Of a stretch of 51,301 nucleotides of DNA, positions 42,415-51,301 are shown one piece after another. The stretch's first letter is position 1. Every line of letters starts with the position of its first letter. A program made the position numbers and the translations under genes. The notes under the pieces were generated by a model, which made no database searches, had not been told where the DNA came from, and worked only from the letters and a program-made list of their open reading frames with translations. Origin of the DNA: Lacrimispora amygdalina (GTDB taxonomy: Bacteria > Bacillota > Clostridia > Lachnospirales > Lachnospiraceae); contig NZ_QOHO01000083.1 in the NCBI RefSeq assembly GCF_003432035.1, forward strand, positions 1-51,301, in the 5' to 3' direction.

Positions 42415-42439
42415 GAGGTTTTGTAAAGGAGAGGGAACT

Positions 42440-42754
42440 ATGATCAGAAAATCATTTAAAATGTATTTAAATGAAGGAATGGCTGAAGAATATGAAAAGC
42501 GTCATAATCTGCTCTGGCCGGAGATGAAAGAGATGATTCATGAGTGCGGCGGCCATAATTATTCCATATTTTTAGATGAAGAAACCAATGTGCTGTATGG
42601 ATATATTGAAATAGAAGATGAGGAGAAGTGGGCCAAATCTGCAGATACACCCATTAACCGGAAATGGTGGGACTATATGGCGGACATTATGAAAACCAAT
42701 TCTGACAACAGCCCTGTTTCAGACGGGTTAAAGCCGGTATTTCATTTAGACTGA
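42440..42754 (+). CDS. rhaM: L-rhamnose mutarotase
   Basis: A 104-residue RhaM protein with the expected [30 protein letters not shown] segment and the WWDYMADIM region, including the His and Trp residues that form the sugar site. It interconverts alpha and beta L-rhamnopyranose, feeding the isomerase. It lies between rhaB and rhaA in a compact operon behind AAAGGAGAGG. Confidence 0.94.
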   Translation: MIRKSFKMYLNEGMAEEYEKRHNLLWPEMKEMIHECGGHNYSIFLDEETNVLYGYIEIEDEEKWAKSADTPINRKWWDYMADIMKTNSDNSPVSDGLKPVFHLD

Positions 42755-42776
42755 GAAAAGAGAGGAAGAAAAAACC

Positions 42777-44027
42777 ATGACAATCAAAGAAAGATATGAA
42801 GCGGCAAAGGAAAGCTATAAAGCAGTAGGAGTTGATACGGACCAGGCACTTCTTGCACTGAAACAGATCCCTATTTCCATGCACTGCTGGCAGGGAGATG
42901 ACGTAACCGGGTTTGACGGAGCCGGTGCATTATCAGGGGGAATCCAGACCACTGGAAATTATCCCGGACGGGCACGTAATCCCAAAGAACTGATGGCAGA
43001 CATGGACAAGGCGCTGAGCCTGATTCCGGGAAAACACAGAATTAATCTTCATGCAAGCTATGGAATCTTTGAAGAGGGAGAATGGGCTGACCGGGATGAA
43101 CTGGAACCGAAGCATTTTGCTAAATGGGTGGAGTTTGCAAAGGAAAGAGGGATCGGCATTGATTTTAACCCAACCTTATTCTCACATCCAAAGGCAGAGA
43201 ATGCCACCTTATCTAGCGAAGATCCTGAAATAAGAGCGTTCTGGATCCGTCATGTTAAGGCCTGCATCCGCATTTCTGAGTATTTTGCCCAGGAATTAAA
43301 TACTCCCTGCACCATGAATATCTGGATACCGGACGGATTTAAGGATATTCCCGCCGACCGTACCTCACCAAGAGCAAGGTTAAAGGATTCCCTTGACCAG
43401 ATCCTTTCCATGGATTACGATAAGTCTAAGGTATACGTTGCAGTGGAATCCAAGGTATTTGGCATCGGAATGGAAAGCTGTACGGTAGGCTCCCATGAAT
43501 TTTACATGAACTACGCATCAAAGAATGATATTCTCTGTCTGCTGGACAGCGGACACTATCATCCGACGGAAGTAGTTTCCGATAAGATATCTTCCATGCT
43601 GCTGTTCTTTGATAAAGTGGCGCTTCATGTAACCAGACCGGTTCGCTGGGACAGCGACCATGTGGTATTATTTGACGATGAGACGAAAGAGATTGCAAAG
43701 GAGATTGTACGGGGCGGAGCAGACCGCGTCCTTTTGGCCCTGGACTTTTTTGATGCCAGCATCAACCGTTTAAGTGCCTGGGTAGTAGGAATGAGAAACA
43801 TGCAGAAAGCTCTTTTAAATGCACTTCTGCTTCCAAATGAAAAACTGGCTGCTTTACAGGAATCCCGTAATTTTACAGAGCTTATGATGCTTCAGGAAGA
43901 GTTAAAGCTCTACCCGGTCGGCGATGTATGGAACTATTTCTGTGAGTTAAACGGAGTACCTGCAAAAGAAGACTGGTTCAGTCAGATTACCGCATATGAA
44001 AAAGAAGTACTGGCAAACCGCAAATAG
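42777..44027 (+). CDS. rhaA: L-rhamnose isomerase
   Basis: The 416-residue enzyme carries the RhaA hallmark sequences [35 protein letters not shown], and the metal-binding [25 protein letters not shown] and VRWDSDHVV. It converts L-rhamnose to L-rhamnulose with a divalent metal. Length is normal. It begins 22 bases after rhaM behind AGAGAGGAAG. Confidence 0.96.
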   Translation: MTIKERYEAAKESYKAVGVDTDQALLALKQIPISMHCWQGDDVTGFDGAGALSGGIQTTGNYPGRARNPKELMADMDKALSLIPGKHRINLHASYGIFEEGEWADRDELEPKHFAKWVEFAKERGIGIDFNPTLFSHPKAENATLSSEDPEIRAFWIRHVKACIRISEYFAQELNTPCTMNIWIPDGFKDIPADRTSPRARLKDSLDQILSMDYDKSKVYVAVESKVFGIGMESCTVGSHEFYMNYASKNDILCLLDSGHYHPTEVVSDKISSMLLFFDKVALHVTRPVRWDSDHVVLFDDETKEIAKEIVRGGADRVLLALDFFDASINRLSAWVVGMRNMQKALLNALLLPNEKLAALQESRNFTELMMLQEELKLYPVGDVWNYFCELNGVPAKEDWFSQITAYEKEVLANRK

Positions 44028-44039
44028 AGGAGAAAAAAC

Positions 44040-44867
44040 ATGAAGATTTTAGATGCAGAATTTGTAACAGGTTTTATCCGTATGTGTGACGATGGTTTTA
44101 AGCAGAACTGGCATGAAAGAAACGGAGGCAATTTAAGCTACCGGATTAAGCCGGAAGAGGTGGAGTCTGTAAAAGAAGAATTAAACAGAAATACTCCCTG
44201 GCAGCCAATCGGAACAACGGTTAAGGATCTGGCAGGAGAATATTTTATGGTAACAGGAAGCGGAAAATATTTCCGCAATGTCATTCTGGATCCGGCTGCC
44301 AATACCTGTATCATAGAGATCGATGAATCCGGAGAAAATTACCGGATCTGCTGGGGACTTGTAAACGGAGGCCGCCCCACCAGTGAGCTGCCTTCCCACT
44401 TAATGAATCATGAAGTGAAGAAGAATGCAACCAAAGGGCTGCACCGCGTCATTTACCATGCCCACCCGGCAAACGTTATTGCGCTGACATTTGTGCTTCC
44501 ATTAGAGGATCGTGTGTTTACAAGAGAATTGTGGGAAATGGCTACGGAATGTCCTGTTGTTTTCCCTGGAGGCGTGGGTGTTGTTGGCTGGATGGTGCCG
44601 GGCGGACGTGATATTGCAGTTGCAACCAGTGAACTGATGAAGAAATATGATGTGGCAGTATGGGCTCATCATGGTCTGTTTGCTTCCGGTGAGGATTTTG
44701 ATTTAACCTTCGGATTAATGCACACAGTTGAAAAATCTGCGGAGATTCTGGTAAAAGTGTTATCCATACGTCCGGATAAGCTCCAGACAATCACACCGGA
44801 GAACTTTAAAGATCTGGCACGGGATTTTAAAGTGACACTGCCGGAAGAGTTCCTTTATGAAAAATAG
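44040..44867 (+). CDS. rhaD: Rhamnulose-1-phosphate aldolase
   Basis: The 275-residue class II aldolase has NWHERNGGNLSYR near the N-terminus, the zinc ligands in VIYHAHPANVIALTF, and VWAHHGLFASG. It splits L-rhamnulose 1-phosphate into dihydroxyacetone phosphate and L-lactaldehyde. It is the last gene of rhaBMAD, starting 12 bases after rhaA. No lactaldehyde-processing gene or propanediol microcompartment is nearby. Confidence 0.95.
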   Translation: MKILDAEFVTGFIRMCDDGFKQNWHERNGGNLSYRIKPEEVESVKEELNRNTPWQPIGTTVKDLAGEYFMVTGSGKYFRNVILDPAANTCIIEIDESGENYRICWGLVNGGRPTSELPSHLMNHEVKKNATKGLHRVIYHAHPANVIALTFVLPLEDRVFTRELWEMATECPVVFPGGVGVVGWMVPGGRDIAVATSELMKKYDVAVWAHHGLFASGEDFDLTFGLMHTVEKSAEILVKVLSIRPDKLQTITPENFKDLARDFKVTLPEEFLYEK

Positions 44868-44894
44868 AGGATTGTTTTGTAATAGAACGATGGA

Positions 44895-44948
44895 TTGTTA
44901 ACCGAGTTATATATTTTGGTTGACATTTTAAAAATCCCTTTGTATAAT
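44895..44948 (+). promoter_or_regulatory. Biotin operator (BirA type) and promoter of bioY
   Basis: TTGTTAAC (44895-44902) and GTTGACAT (44919-44926) form a spaced dyad with 16 bases between, matching the style of Firmicute BirA operators. The right half contains the -35 TTGACA (44920-44925), followed after 17 bases by the perfect -10 TATAAT (44943-44948). Biotin-loaded BirA would shut this promoter. Confidence 0.8.
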
Positions 44949-44984
44949 GGTGAAAAATGACATCAATATACAGGGGGATTTTTC

Positions 44985-45527
44985 ATGAAAAATTTAAAAA
45001 CAAAAGAAATTACGTTATGTGCGCTGTTTGCTTCTCTGACTGCAATTCTGTCTCAGGTCACCATACCCATCGGCCCGGTTCCCGTTAATTTCGCTCATCT
45101 TTCCACCTTTCTTGCTGCCTGTTTACTGGGATCAAGACTTGGTGCATTAAGCCAGCTTACCTTTGTCCTGATGGGTGCGGCAGGGCTTCCGGTTTTCTCT
45201 GGTTTTAACGGCGGACTGACCAGGATCGCCGGGCCTACGGGAGGTTATATCATCGCTTATGTTGTGTCTGCTTACGTGACCGGCTGGATTGTGGAACGTT
45301 TTGGTAAACGGACGGTTAAGGCGCTGGCAGTATCGATTCTTGCCGGCTGGCTGATTACCTATGTTTTTGGAACCCTGTGGTTTTCCTATATCACCCATAC
45401 CTCTTTTTCGGCTGCACTTGGGCTTTGCGTGATTCCGTTTCTTCCTGGAGATTTATTAAAGACATGCATTATTATTGTGTTGGTACGCCGTTTATATTCG
45501 GTGATTCAAAGAGCCCTGCAGTGGTAA
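44985..45527 (+). CDS. bioY: Biotin ECF transporter S component BioY
   Basis: The 180-residue protein is a six-segment BioY with the conserved VTIPIGPVPVNFAHLSTFLAACLLG and GLTRIAGPTGGYIIAY motifs. It binds biotin in the membrane and works with a general EcfA/EcfT module encoded elsewhere. The BirA-type operator in front links it to biotin status. It is followed 23 bases later by bioB. Confidence 0.95.
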   Translation: MKNLKTKEITLCALFASLTAILSQVTIPIGPVPVNFAHLSTFLAACLLGSRLGALSQLTFVLMGAAGLPVFSGFNGGLTRIAGPTGGYIIAYVVSAYVTGWIVERFGKRTVKALAVSILAGWLITYVFGTLWFSYITHTSFSAALGLCVIPFLPGDLLKTCIIIVLVRRLYSVIQRALQW

Positions 45528-45550
45528 GGCGGGATATGAGGAGGCAGTAA

Positions 45551-46510
45551 ATGACAGATACATATGAGAATCTTACAAAGGAGGATGCCAGGTCCATACT
45601 CCTGATGCCGGATGAAGAACTTCCAAAGCTCCTTGAGGCGGCATATTCCTTAAGAAAAAAGCATAAAGGAAATATTGTGGATATTCACCTGCTGACAAAT
45701 GCCCGCAGCGGCAACTGTACGCAGAACTGTGCCTATTGTGCCCAGTCCGGACAGGCGAAAACAGATATTGATACATATGAGCTGATTACCAGTGACAAGC
45801 TTATAAAAGACGGTTATGTGGTAAAAGAAAAGAAGCTGGCACGCCACTGCATCGGGCTAAGCGGAATCCGTTTTTCTGATGAAGCCATTCTGGCATTTGC
45901 TGAGGAAATTAAGAGACTTAAGAAAGCAGCGGATACTCCGGTCTGCTGCTCCATCGGATTTCTCACAAGAGAGCAGGCAGCGGCTTTAAAGAAAGCGGGT
46001 GTGGACAGAATAAACCACAACTTAAATACAGGCAGAAATTATTATCCGAATATCTGCACGACCCATACCTATGAGCAGCGGATTGCCAATATTCAAATGC
46101 TGAAAGGGATGGGGTTTGAACTGTGCTGCGGCGGAATCGTGGGACTGGGAGAGAAGCCGGAAGATGTGGTGGACATGCTGTTTGAGATACAGACCATAAA
46201 TCCCAAGGCAGTTCCGATTAATTTCCTGATCCCTATAAAAGGGACAGCACTGGAGAATCAGAGTACTGCCATTCTCACTTCAGAGTACTGTTTAAAAGTT
46301 CTTTGCCTTGCCAGACTTTTAAACCCGGATTCAGATATCCGGTGTGCGGCAGGAAGGGAGCTTTATTTAAAAGGAAAAGAAAAATGGATGTTTTATGCGG
46401 TAGATTCTGTATTTGCTTCCGGATATCTTACCGCAGGCGGTGAGAGCATTGACAGCACGATAAAAATGATTCGGGATGCCGGGTTTGAATACTGTATTGA
46501 ACCTGGGTAA
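45551..46510 (+). CDS. bioB: Biotin synthase
   Basis: The 319-residue radical SAM enzyme has the cluster motif CTQNCAYC (Cys56, Cys60, Cys63) followed by AQSG, as well as NHNLNTGRNYYPNICTTHTYEQR. It inserts sulfur into dethiobiotin to make biotin. No bioA, bioD or bioF is present here; the cell may take up dethiobiotin through BioY or encode the rest elsewhere. AGGAGGCAG precedes the ATG. Confidence 0.94.
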   Translation: MTDTYENLTKEDARSILLMPDEELPKLLEAAYSLRKKHKGNIVDIHLLTNARSGNCTQNCAYCAQSGQAKTDIDTYELITSDKLIKDGYVVKEKKLARHCIGLSGIRFSDEAILAFAEEIKRLKKAADTPVCCSIGFLTREQAAALKKAGVDRINHNLNTGRNYYPNICTTHTYEQRIANIQMLKGMGFELCCGGIVGLGEKPEDVVDMLFEIQTINPKAVPINFLIPIKGTALENQSTAILTSEYCLKVLCLARLLNPDSDIRCAAGRELYLKGKEKWMFYAVDSVFASGYLTAGGESIDSTIKMIRDAGFEYCIEPG

Positions 46511-46539
46511 ATCAGTTATATTTTCTTTACTTAAAGCAG

Positions 46540-46564
46540 GCCGCTGGTGAAAACAGCGGCTTTT
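46540..46564 (+). terminator. Terminator after bioB
   Basis: GCCGCTG (46540-46546) pairs with CAGCGGC (46554-46560), followed by TTTTATATTT. Confidence 0.85.
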
Positions 46565-46627
46565 ATATTTGACAATTATGCATCCTCAATGCCCGGTCTG
46601 TAGTAGTACAGATTTAATATTGTATAT

Positions 46628-46656
46628 TTGACCTATAAGTAATTGCATTATATACT
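46628..46656 (+). promoter_or_regulatory. Promoter of the GNAT-family gene
   Basis: TTGACC (46628-46633) and TATACT (46651-46656) are 17 bases apart and lie 31 bases before the start codon. Confidence 0.75.
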
Positions 46657-46687
46657 AAAGCCACTAAAATATAAGGGGGCAGTCTTA

Positions 46688-47536
46688 ATGATTGAATTAA
46701 AAAAAGAAATGTTTCAAAATCTGATTTTGACATTACAGGCAGCTAAGATTAATACTTTATTTGCCATGTCAGTATTGGAGAGAAAAGCAGACGGAAAAGT
46801 TTTTGCTGATGATAACACCTCACCAGCTTCATTTTATCTTCAACATCCCTATGGAATGTCTTTACTATATGGAGAAAACGGTAATGAAGCGTTTTATGGA
46901 GAACTGAAACCACATCTGCTCAATTCTGACAAATGCAGAAAAAGAGCGGAATGGCTTCAGGTATATCCTGCCGCGCTATATTCGAAGATGGAAACTCTTT
47001 TAGGGGATAATTTAATCAAAAAAGGGGCGGATGAGCCGTACAGTGATCCGTCGGCAGCGGAAGCTGATAAAGTCCTGGAATATCAGAGAATTAATTTTAC
47101 CTTCCGGAAAGAAAAGTATCTTGCCTTCAGGAGAAGTCTTCCAAATGAACTAGCCGAAATTGTCTCAATGACAGAAGATATTTTCAATCAGCTGGCTGGA
47201 AACGTAGTGCCGAAATATTTTTGGAACAGCTACTGTGATTTCGAAAAGAATGGGATTGGATTTACGCTGTTATTAAAAGATAGGATCCCAGCTTCTACCG
47301 CCTTCGCATCCTGTGTAATTGACCGTAAACTTGAAATTGGAATTGAGACGGGCACAGAGTACCGCGGTTTAAGCTTTGCAGCAAGGGTTTGCGCACGATT
47401 GATCGATTATTGTCTCGAAAATGGCTTGGAACCTGTTTGGTCTTGCAACTCGGGAAATATGGGTTCCAGAAAGCTTGCAGGGAAATTAGGATTTGAGGAA
47501 TGCAAAAGAATTCCCTATTATCGTTTACCATTTTAA
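46688..47536 (+). CDS. GNAT-family acetyltransferase-like protein
   Basis: The 282-residue protein resembles the clostridial GNAT_acetyltran family. The C-terminal half carries a GNAT-like fold ending in EYRGLSFAARVCARLIDYCLENGLEPVWSCNSGNMGSRKLAGKLGFEECKRIPYYRL, with the N-S-G-N-x-x-S-x-x-L-A-x-K-L-G-F motif typical of acetyl-CoA enzymes. The N-terminal half is a separate domain of unknown role. The start at 46688 follows AAGGGGG (46672-46678) and the promoter above. The substrate is unknown. Confidence 0.78.
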   Translation: MIELKKEMFQNLILTLQAAKINTLFAMSVLERKADGKVFADDNTSPASFYLQHPYGMSLLYGENGNEAFYGELKPHLLNSDKCRKRAEWLQVYPAALYSKMETLLGDNLIKKGADEPYSDPSAAEADKVLEYQRINFTFRKEKYLAFRRSLPNELAEIVSMTEDIFNQLAGNVVPKYFWNSYCDFEKNGIGFTLLLKDRIPASTAFASCVIDRKLEIGIETGTEYRGLSFAARVCARLIDYCLENGLEPVWSCNSGNMGSRKLAGKLGFEECKRIPYYRLPF

Positions 47537-47608
47537 GCTGTTGTCAAATGGAACCTTGGTGCCGTATGATTATCAGCTAATGCCTTCTGCCCATGAAAGA
47601 AACACTAA

Positions 47609-47653
47609 AAAAGGAGTATATTCTGAGACATTCCTTCAAAAAATACTCCTTTT
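47609..47653. terminator. Bidirectional terminator between convergent genes
   Basis: AAAAGGAGTAT (47609-47619) and ATACTCCTTTT (47643-47653) pair perfectly around a 23-base loop. It serves the GNAT gene and the convergent gene on the minus strand. Confidence 0.8.
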
Positions 47654-47673
47654 ACCTGCATACAGCAGAAAAT

Positions 47674-48222
47674 TTATTGCAATTCTTCCTCCACAATGGT
47701 GGTGGTATCATCGGAAGATCCCGCTGTTACTGTGTTGTCTATCTGTGATTCATCTGCAGCAGGTTGTCCTGATTCAGAAGCGGAATAATCCAGACCGCCG
47801 TCTTCTGTAATGTCAGAATCCTCCTCTTGCGTATCTTCCTTTTCCATTGCAGAATCAAACATATCCTTCGCTGTATCAGCCACTGCAGAAGCTGCTTCCC
47901 TGGCTGTATCGCTTACTATGGTAGCTGCATCCTTCATCATGTTTTTTGCCGCAGTTGCTGCGTCTTTCGCTGCGTCTGCCATATCGGAGGCTGCTGTCTT
48001 CAGCTCATCCTTATTAGCATGAAGAGAAACATAGTTGCGGTTCATCGTACTGTCAATCTTGGAAATGTCATCATTCCCGTCATCTTCAAAATCATGGAAG
48101 TTTTCTTCCAGCTCCTTATGGAAGGATTTGTATTTTGTAAAATAAGAGATGCCGGCGGCAACAGCACCGGCGATAGTGGCAAGTGCCACGAATTTCCCAA
48201 AACCATTACCTCTTTTTGCCAT
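47674..48222 (-). CDS. YtxH-like membrane-anchored protein
   Basis: The 182-residue protein has a short basic N-terminus, one membrane segment (about residues 9-28), an Ala-rich helical region with repeated KDAATAAKN, DTAREAASAV and DTAKDMF units (about 75-125), and a long acidic, Ser/Thr-rich tail. The layout resembles YtxH-type envelope-stress proteins, though the match is by general shape. AGGAGTG on the minus strand precedes the ATG. It is transcribed away from groES, sharing the 266-base gap. Confidence 0.75.
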   Translation of the reverse strand: MAKRGNGFGKFVALATIAGAVAAGISYFTKYKSFHKELEENFHDFEDDGNDDISKIDSTMNRNYVSLHANKDELKTAASDMADAAKDAATAAKNMMKDAATIVSDTAREAASAVADTAKDMFDSAMEKEDTQEEDSDITEDGGLDYSASESGQPAADESQIDNTVTAGSSDDTTTIVEEELQ

Positions 48223-48366
48223 TTTAAAACACTCCTTTCATTCTCTAACCTATTGTAATACTTACCCGAAAAAAAATAAAGGTATATAATAAGAAAATTT
48301 CTATAAACTATGTAAGTAACGGCTCAATCCGATTAAATATGGTAAAAATGTAAAAAAAATATAAAG

Positions 48367-48393
48367 TTAGCACTCAACTATTGACAGTGCTAA
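48367..48393. promoter_or_regulatory. CIRCE operator of groESL
   Basis: TTAGCACTC-N9-CAGTGCTAA matches the HrcA-bound CIRCE consensus TTAGCACTC-N9-GAGTGCTAA with one change in the right arm. It overlaps the -35 of the promoter, so HrcA would block transcription in the absence of heat stress. Confidence 0.95.
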
Positions 48394-48409
48394 TAATGAG
48401 TGATATAAC
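48381..48409 (+). promoter_or_regulatory. Sigma-A promoter of groESL
   Basis: TTGACA (48381-48386) lies in the CIRCE spacer and right arm. TATAAC (48404-48409) follows after 17 bases, with TG at 48401-48402 adding an extended -10. Confidence 0.88.
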
Positions 48410-48488
48410 ATATTATGTGAATAAAAAATAACTTCTTTCTATAGGCCATAAGAAAGAAATAATAAGAAGGTTATGAGGAGGAATTGCA

Positions 48489-48779
48489 ATGAAATTAGTA
48501 CCATTATTTGACAAAGTTGTGTTAAAACCATTGGTTGCAGAGGAGACAACAAAGTCCGGTATTGTTCTGCCGGGTCAGGCAAAAGAAAAGCCGCAGCAGG
48601 CGGAAGTCATCGCAGTAGGACCTGGCGGTCTTGTAGATGGTAAGGAAGTTTCCATGCAGGTGAAAACAGGCGATAAAGTAATCTTCTCCAAATATTCAGG
48701 AACAGAGATCGAAACCGGAGAAGACGACGAGAAATATGTAATTGTAAAGCAGAGTGATATTCTGGCAGTAATTGAATAA
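48489..48779 (+). CDS. groES: Co-chaperonin GroES
   Basis: The 96-residue GroES has the standard MKLVPLFDKVVLKPL start, the mobile loop around EETTKSGIVLPGQAKEKPQ, and the SKYSGTEIETGEDDEKYVIVKQSDILAVIE C-terminal half. It caps the GroEL cavity. GAGGAGGAATTG precedes the ATG. It is the first gene behind the CIRCE promoter, with groEL starting 98 bases later. Confidence 0.97.
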   Translation: MKLVPLFDKVVLKPLVAEETTKSGIVLPGQAKEKPQQAEVIAVGPGGLVDGKEVSMQVKTGDKVIFSKYSGTEIETGEDDEKYVIVKQSDILAVIE

Positions 48780-48874
48780 TAAACGCAGTACCGTCAGGTA
48801 ACAGCAGATTTTGATAAAAAAGGCGTGATTTCCTAATATAAGATCACAAAATAAAGTTTAAACTGGAGGAATGA

Positions 48875-50497
<1,623 letters not shown>

Positions 50498-50549
50498 GAT
50501 TTGTACGAAAGAGACGCCTTGCAGGTATGAGAAAGGATCCAGTATTATT

Positions 50550-51059
50550 ATGAATGAAATGTATGCAGAATGGCTTGTAAAGAGGAAGTCTCCGGCTTAT
50601 ACCATGCTACTGAAAATTGTGATGGGAATTCTGTGCGTGATCGCATTTTTCCTGTCCATCTCTCCGGTTTTCGGTATCTTTGGAGTGATCATATTGTTCG
50701 CTGCCGGAGCTGCAACCTACGTCGTATTCCGCAACAGTGAAGTGGAATACGAGTATCTGTTTGTGACCAATACATTGTCCATAGACAGAATTTACGGCAA
50801 AAGCAAACGTAAGAAAGCCTGGGAAGGATCGATGGAGGAAATTCAGATTGTAGCGCCTACCGGTTCTACAGAAGCCAGAGATCATGAAACAGGCACCATG
50901 AAAGTACTGGACTTTTCTTCCCGAATTCCGGATGCCAAAACTTATACACTGATCAGCCAGTCCGGTTCAGAGCGGATAAAGATTATTTTTGAACCAAACG
51001 ACAAGCTGCTTCGCTGTATGAAGATGACAGCACCCCGCAAAGTAGTTACTCAATTATAA
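50550..51059 (+). CDS. Small membrane protein (DUF6106-like)
   Basis: The 169-residue protein begins MNEMYAEWLVKRKSPAY, followed by two membrane segments (about residues 22-40 and 43-61), then a soluble beta-rich domain (FVTNTLSIDRIYGKSKRKKAWEG, MEEIQIVAPTGST). It resembles the DUF6106 family of Firmicute proteins; this assignment is from memory and uncertain. It follows groEL by 52 bases and could share its transcript. A terminator follows directly. Confidence 0.7.
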   Translation: MNEMYAEWLVKRKSPAYTMLLKIVMGILCVIAFFLSISPVFGIFGVIILFAAGAATYVVFRNSEVEYEYLFVTNTLSIDRIYGKSKRKKAWEGSMEEIQIVAPTGSTEARDHETGTMKVLDFSSRIPDAKTYTLISQSGSERIKIIFEPNDKLLRCMKMTAPRKVVTQL

Positions 51060-51065
51060 TAACAG

Positions 51066-51105
51066 GAATCAGACGGTTTTTATCAGACCGTCTGATTCTT
51101 TTTTT
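51066..51105 (+). terminator. Terminator after the DUF6106-like gene
   Basis: GAATCAGACGGT (51066-51077) and ACCGTCTGATTC (51087-51098) pair perfectly and are followed by TTTTTTT. Confidence 0.92.
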
Positions 51106-51174
51106 GTATCTCGGTACAATAAAACCACCGGCTATGCCGGTGTGTCCCCAACTAGCTTTAGCTTCAAGCAAAAA

Positions 51175-51230
51175 ACCTCCTATGTTATAATAGTTGTGGG
51201 TTTGCCAACCACAAAAATCACATAGGAGGT
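51175..51230 (+). promoter_or_regulatory. Stem sequestering the transposase ribosome binding site
   Basis: ACCTCCTATG (51175-51184) is the exact complement of CATAGGAGGT (51221-51230), which contains the AGGAGG site for the start at 51238. An inner hairpin (TTGTGG/CCACAA, about 51193-51213) lies in the loop. TATAAT at 51186-51191 is a possible promoter -10, which would leave the left arm out of transcripts started there and fold it only into longer read-through RNA. Confidence 0.65.
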
Positions 51231-51237
51231 ATCCAAA

Positions 51238-51301
51238 ATGGATATGAATAGTTTAGCCCATACCACATGGGAATGCAAGTATCATTTAGTTTTTGCGCCA
51301 A
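51238..51301 (+). CDS. tnpA: IS200-family transposase TnpA, N-terminal fragment
   Basis: Only 21 codons are inside the window: ATG 51238 reads MDMNSLAHTTWECKYHLVFAP, which matches the start of IS200/IS605 TnpA (Y1 HUH single-strand transposases). The HUH motif and catalytic tyrosine lie beyond the end. The ribosome binding site AGGAGG at 51224-51229 is within the sequestering stem. The frame is open to the last base. Confidence 0.88.
   Translation, partial: MDMNSLAHTTWECKYHLVFAP

Larger units (their letters stand above)
51117..51301 (+). mobile_element. IS200-like insertion sequence, left end (cut by window edge)
   Basis: A terminal hairpin CACCGGC/GCCGGTG (51126-51142) is followed by AACTAGCTTTAGCTT and then the transposase gene. 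IS200 elements carry such subterminal hairpins instead of inverted repeats. The element continues past the window. Confidence 0.8.

Noticed and set aside
47827-48258. 143-residue plus-strand frame opposite the YtxH-like gene
   Set aside because: The minus-strand gene has a proper ribosome binding site, membrane anchor and shared terminator; the plus frame has none of these and is rich in Cys by codon reversal.

Overview
The window looks like chromosome of an anaerobic, low-to-mid GC Firmicute of the Lachnospiraceae (a Lacrimispora or 'Clostridium' XIVa-like organism). This rests on gene content and order: an FAD oxidoreductase-cmk-ispH-S1 block, two feoA genes with feoB and a Cys-rich FeoB-associated peptide, a bacterial GlnRS, CIRCE-controlled groESL, ECF vitamin transport, and strong AGGAGG ribosome binding sites before nearly every gene. 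The genus is inference; no rRNA or tRNA gene was recognised.

Layout. 1-5950: a six-gene catabolic operon for a four-carbon sugar acid (PdxA2-type dehydrogenase, DUF1537 kinase, RpiB-type isomerase, KDG-permease-type carrier, YcxB-like membrane protein, pyrophosphate-type phosphofructokinase), behind a promoter and repeated AAACGAAAG boxes that look like a DeoR-family operator. 5950-6390: a hairpin-rich gap with a probable IS200-like end remnant. 6390-15130: ferredoxin-tailed aldo/keto reductase, two-domain PPK2 kinase, the FAD oxidoreductase-cmk-ispH-S1 housekeeping block, and an M13 metallopeptidase lipoprotein. 15236-21440: a PTS regulator, lactose/cellobiose-type EIIA, EIIB and EIIC, and a GH2 glycosidase. 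21540-25740: ferrous iron uptake (feoA, feoA, feoB, Cys-rich peptide), an atypical Fur homologue and an HD-GYP protein. The dyad AGTTAG-N6-CTAA(C/T) recurs three times here. 25836-30000: two L,D-transpeptidases flanking an inverted uncharacterised gene. 30112-34470: nucleoside phosphorylase, complete ECF transporter and a NiaR-type niacin repressor, best read as salvage of a pyridine nucleoside. 34556-40042: GlnRS, a MocR-type regulator, a MORN-repeat membrane protein, an AraC regulator and a small coiled-coil protein. 40186-40983: structured DNA, a 39-residue holin-like toxin candidate outside the usual ORF length cut-off, and five copies of a 52-bp tandem repeat. 40984-44867: L-rhamnose catabolism (rhaB, rhaM, rhaA, rhaD). 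44895-46510: BirA-type operator, bioY, bioB. 46688-51060: a GNAT protein, an inverted YtxH-like protein, CIRCE-groES-groEL and a small membrane protein. 51121-51301: the left end and first codons of an IS200-like transposase, cut by the window edge.

Most of the window is ordinary metabolism in tidy operons. The parts most worth a second look are the NiaR/ECF/nucleoside phosphorylase operon, the repeated iron-locus operator beside an unusual Fur protein, the toxin candidate next to the tandem repeat array ahead of rhaB, and the sugar-acid operon that ends in a PPi-type PFK.
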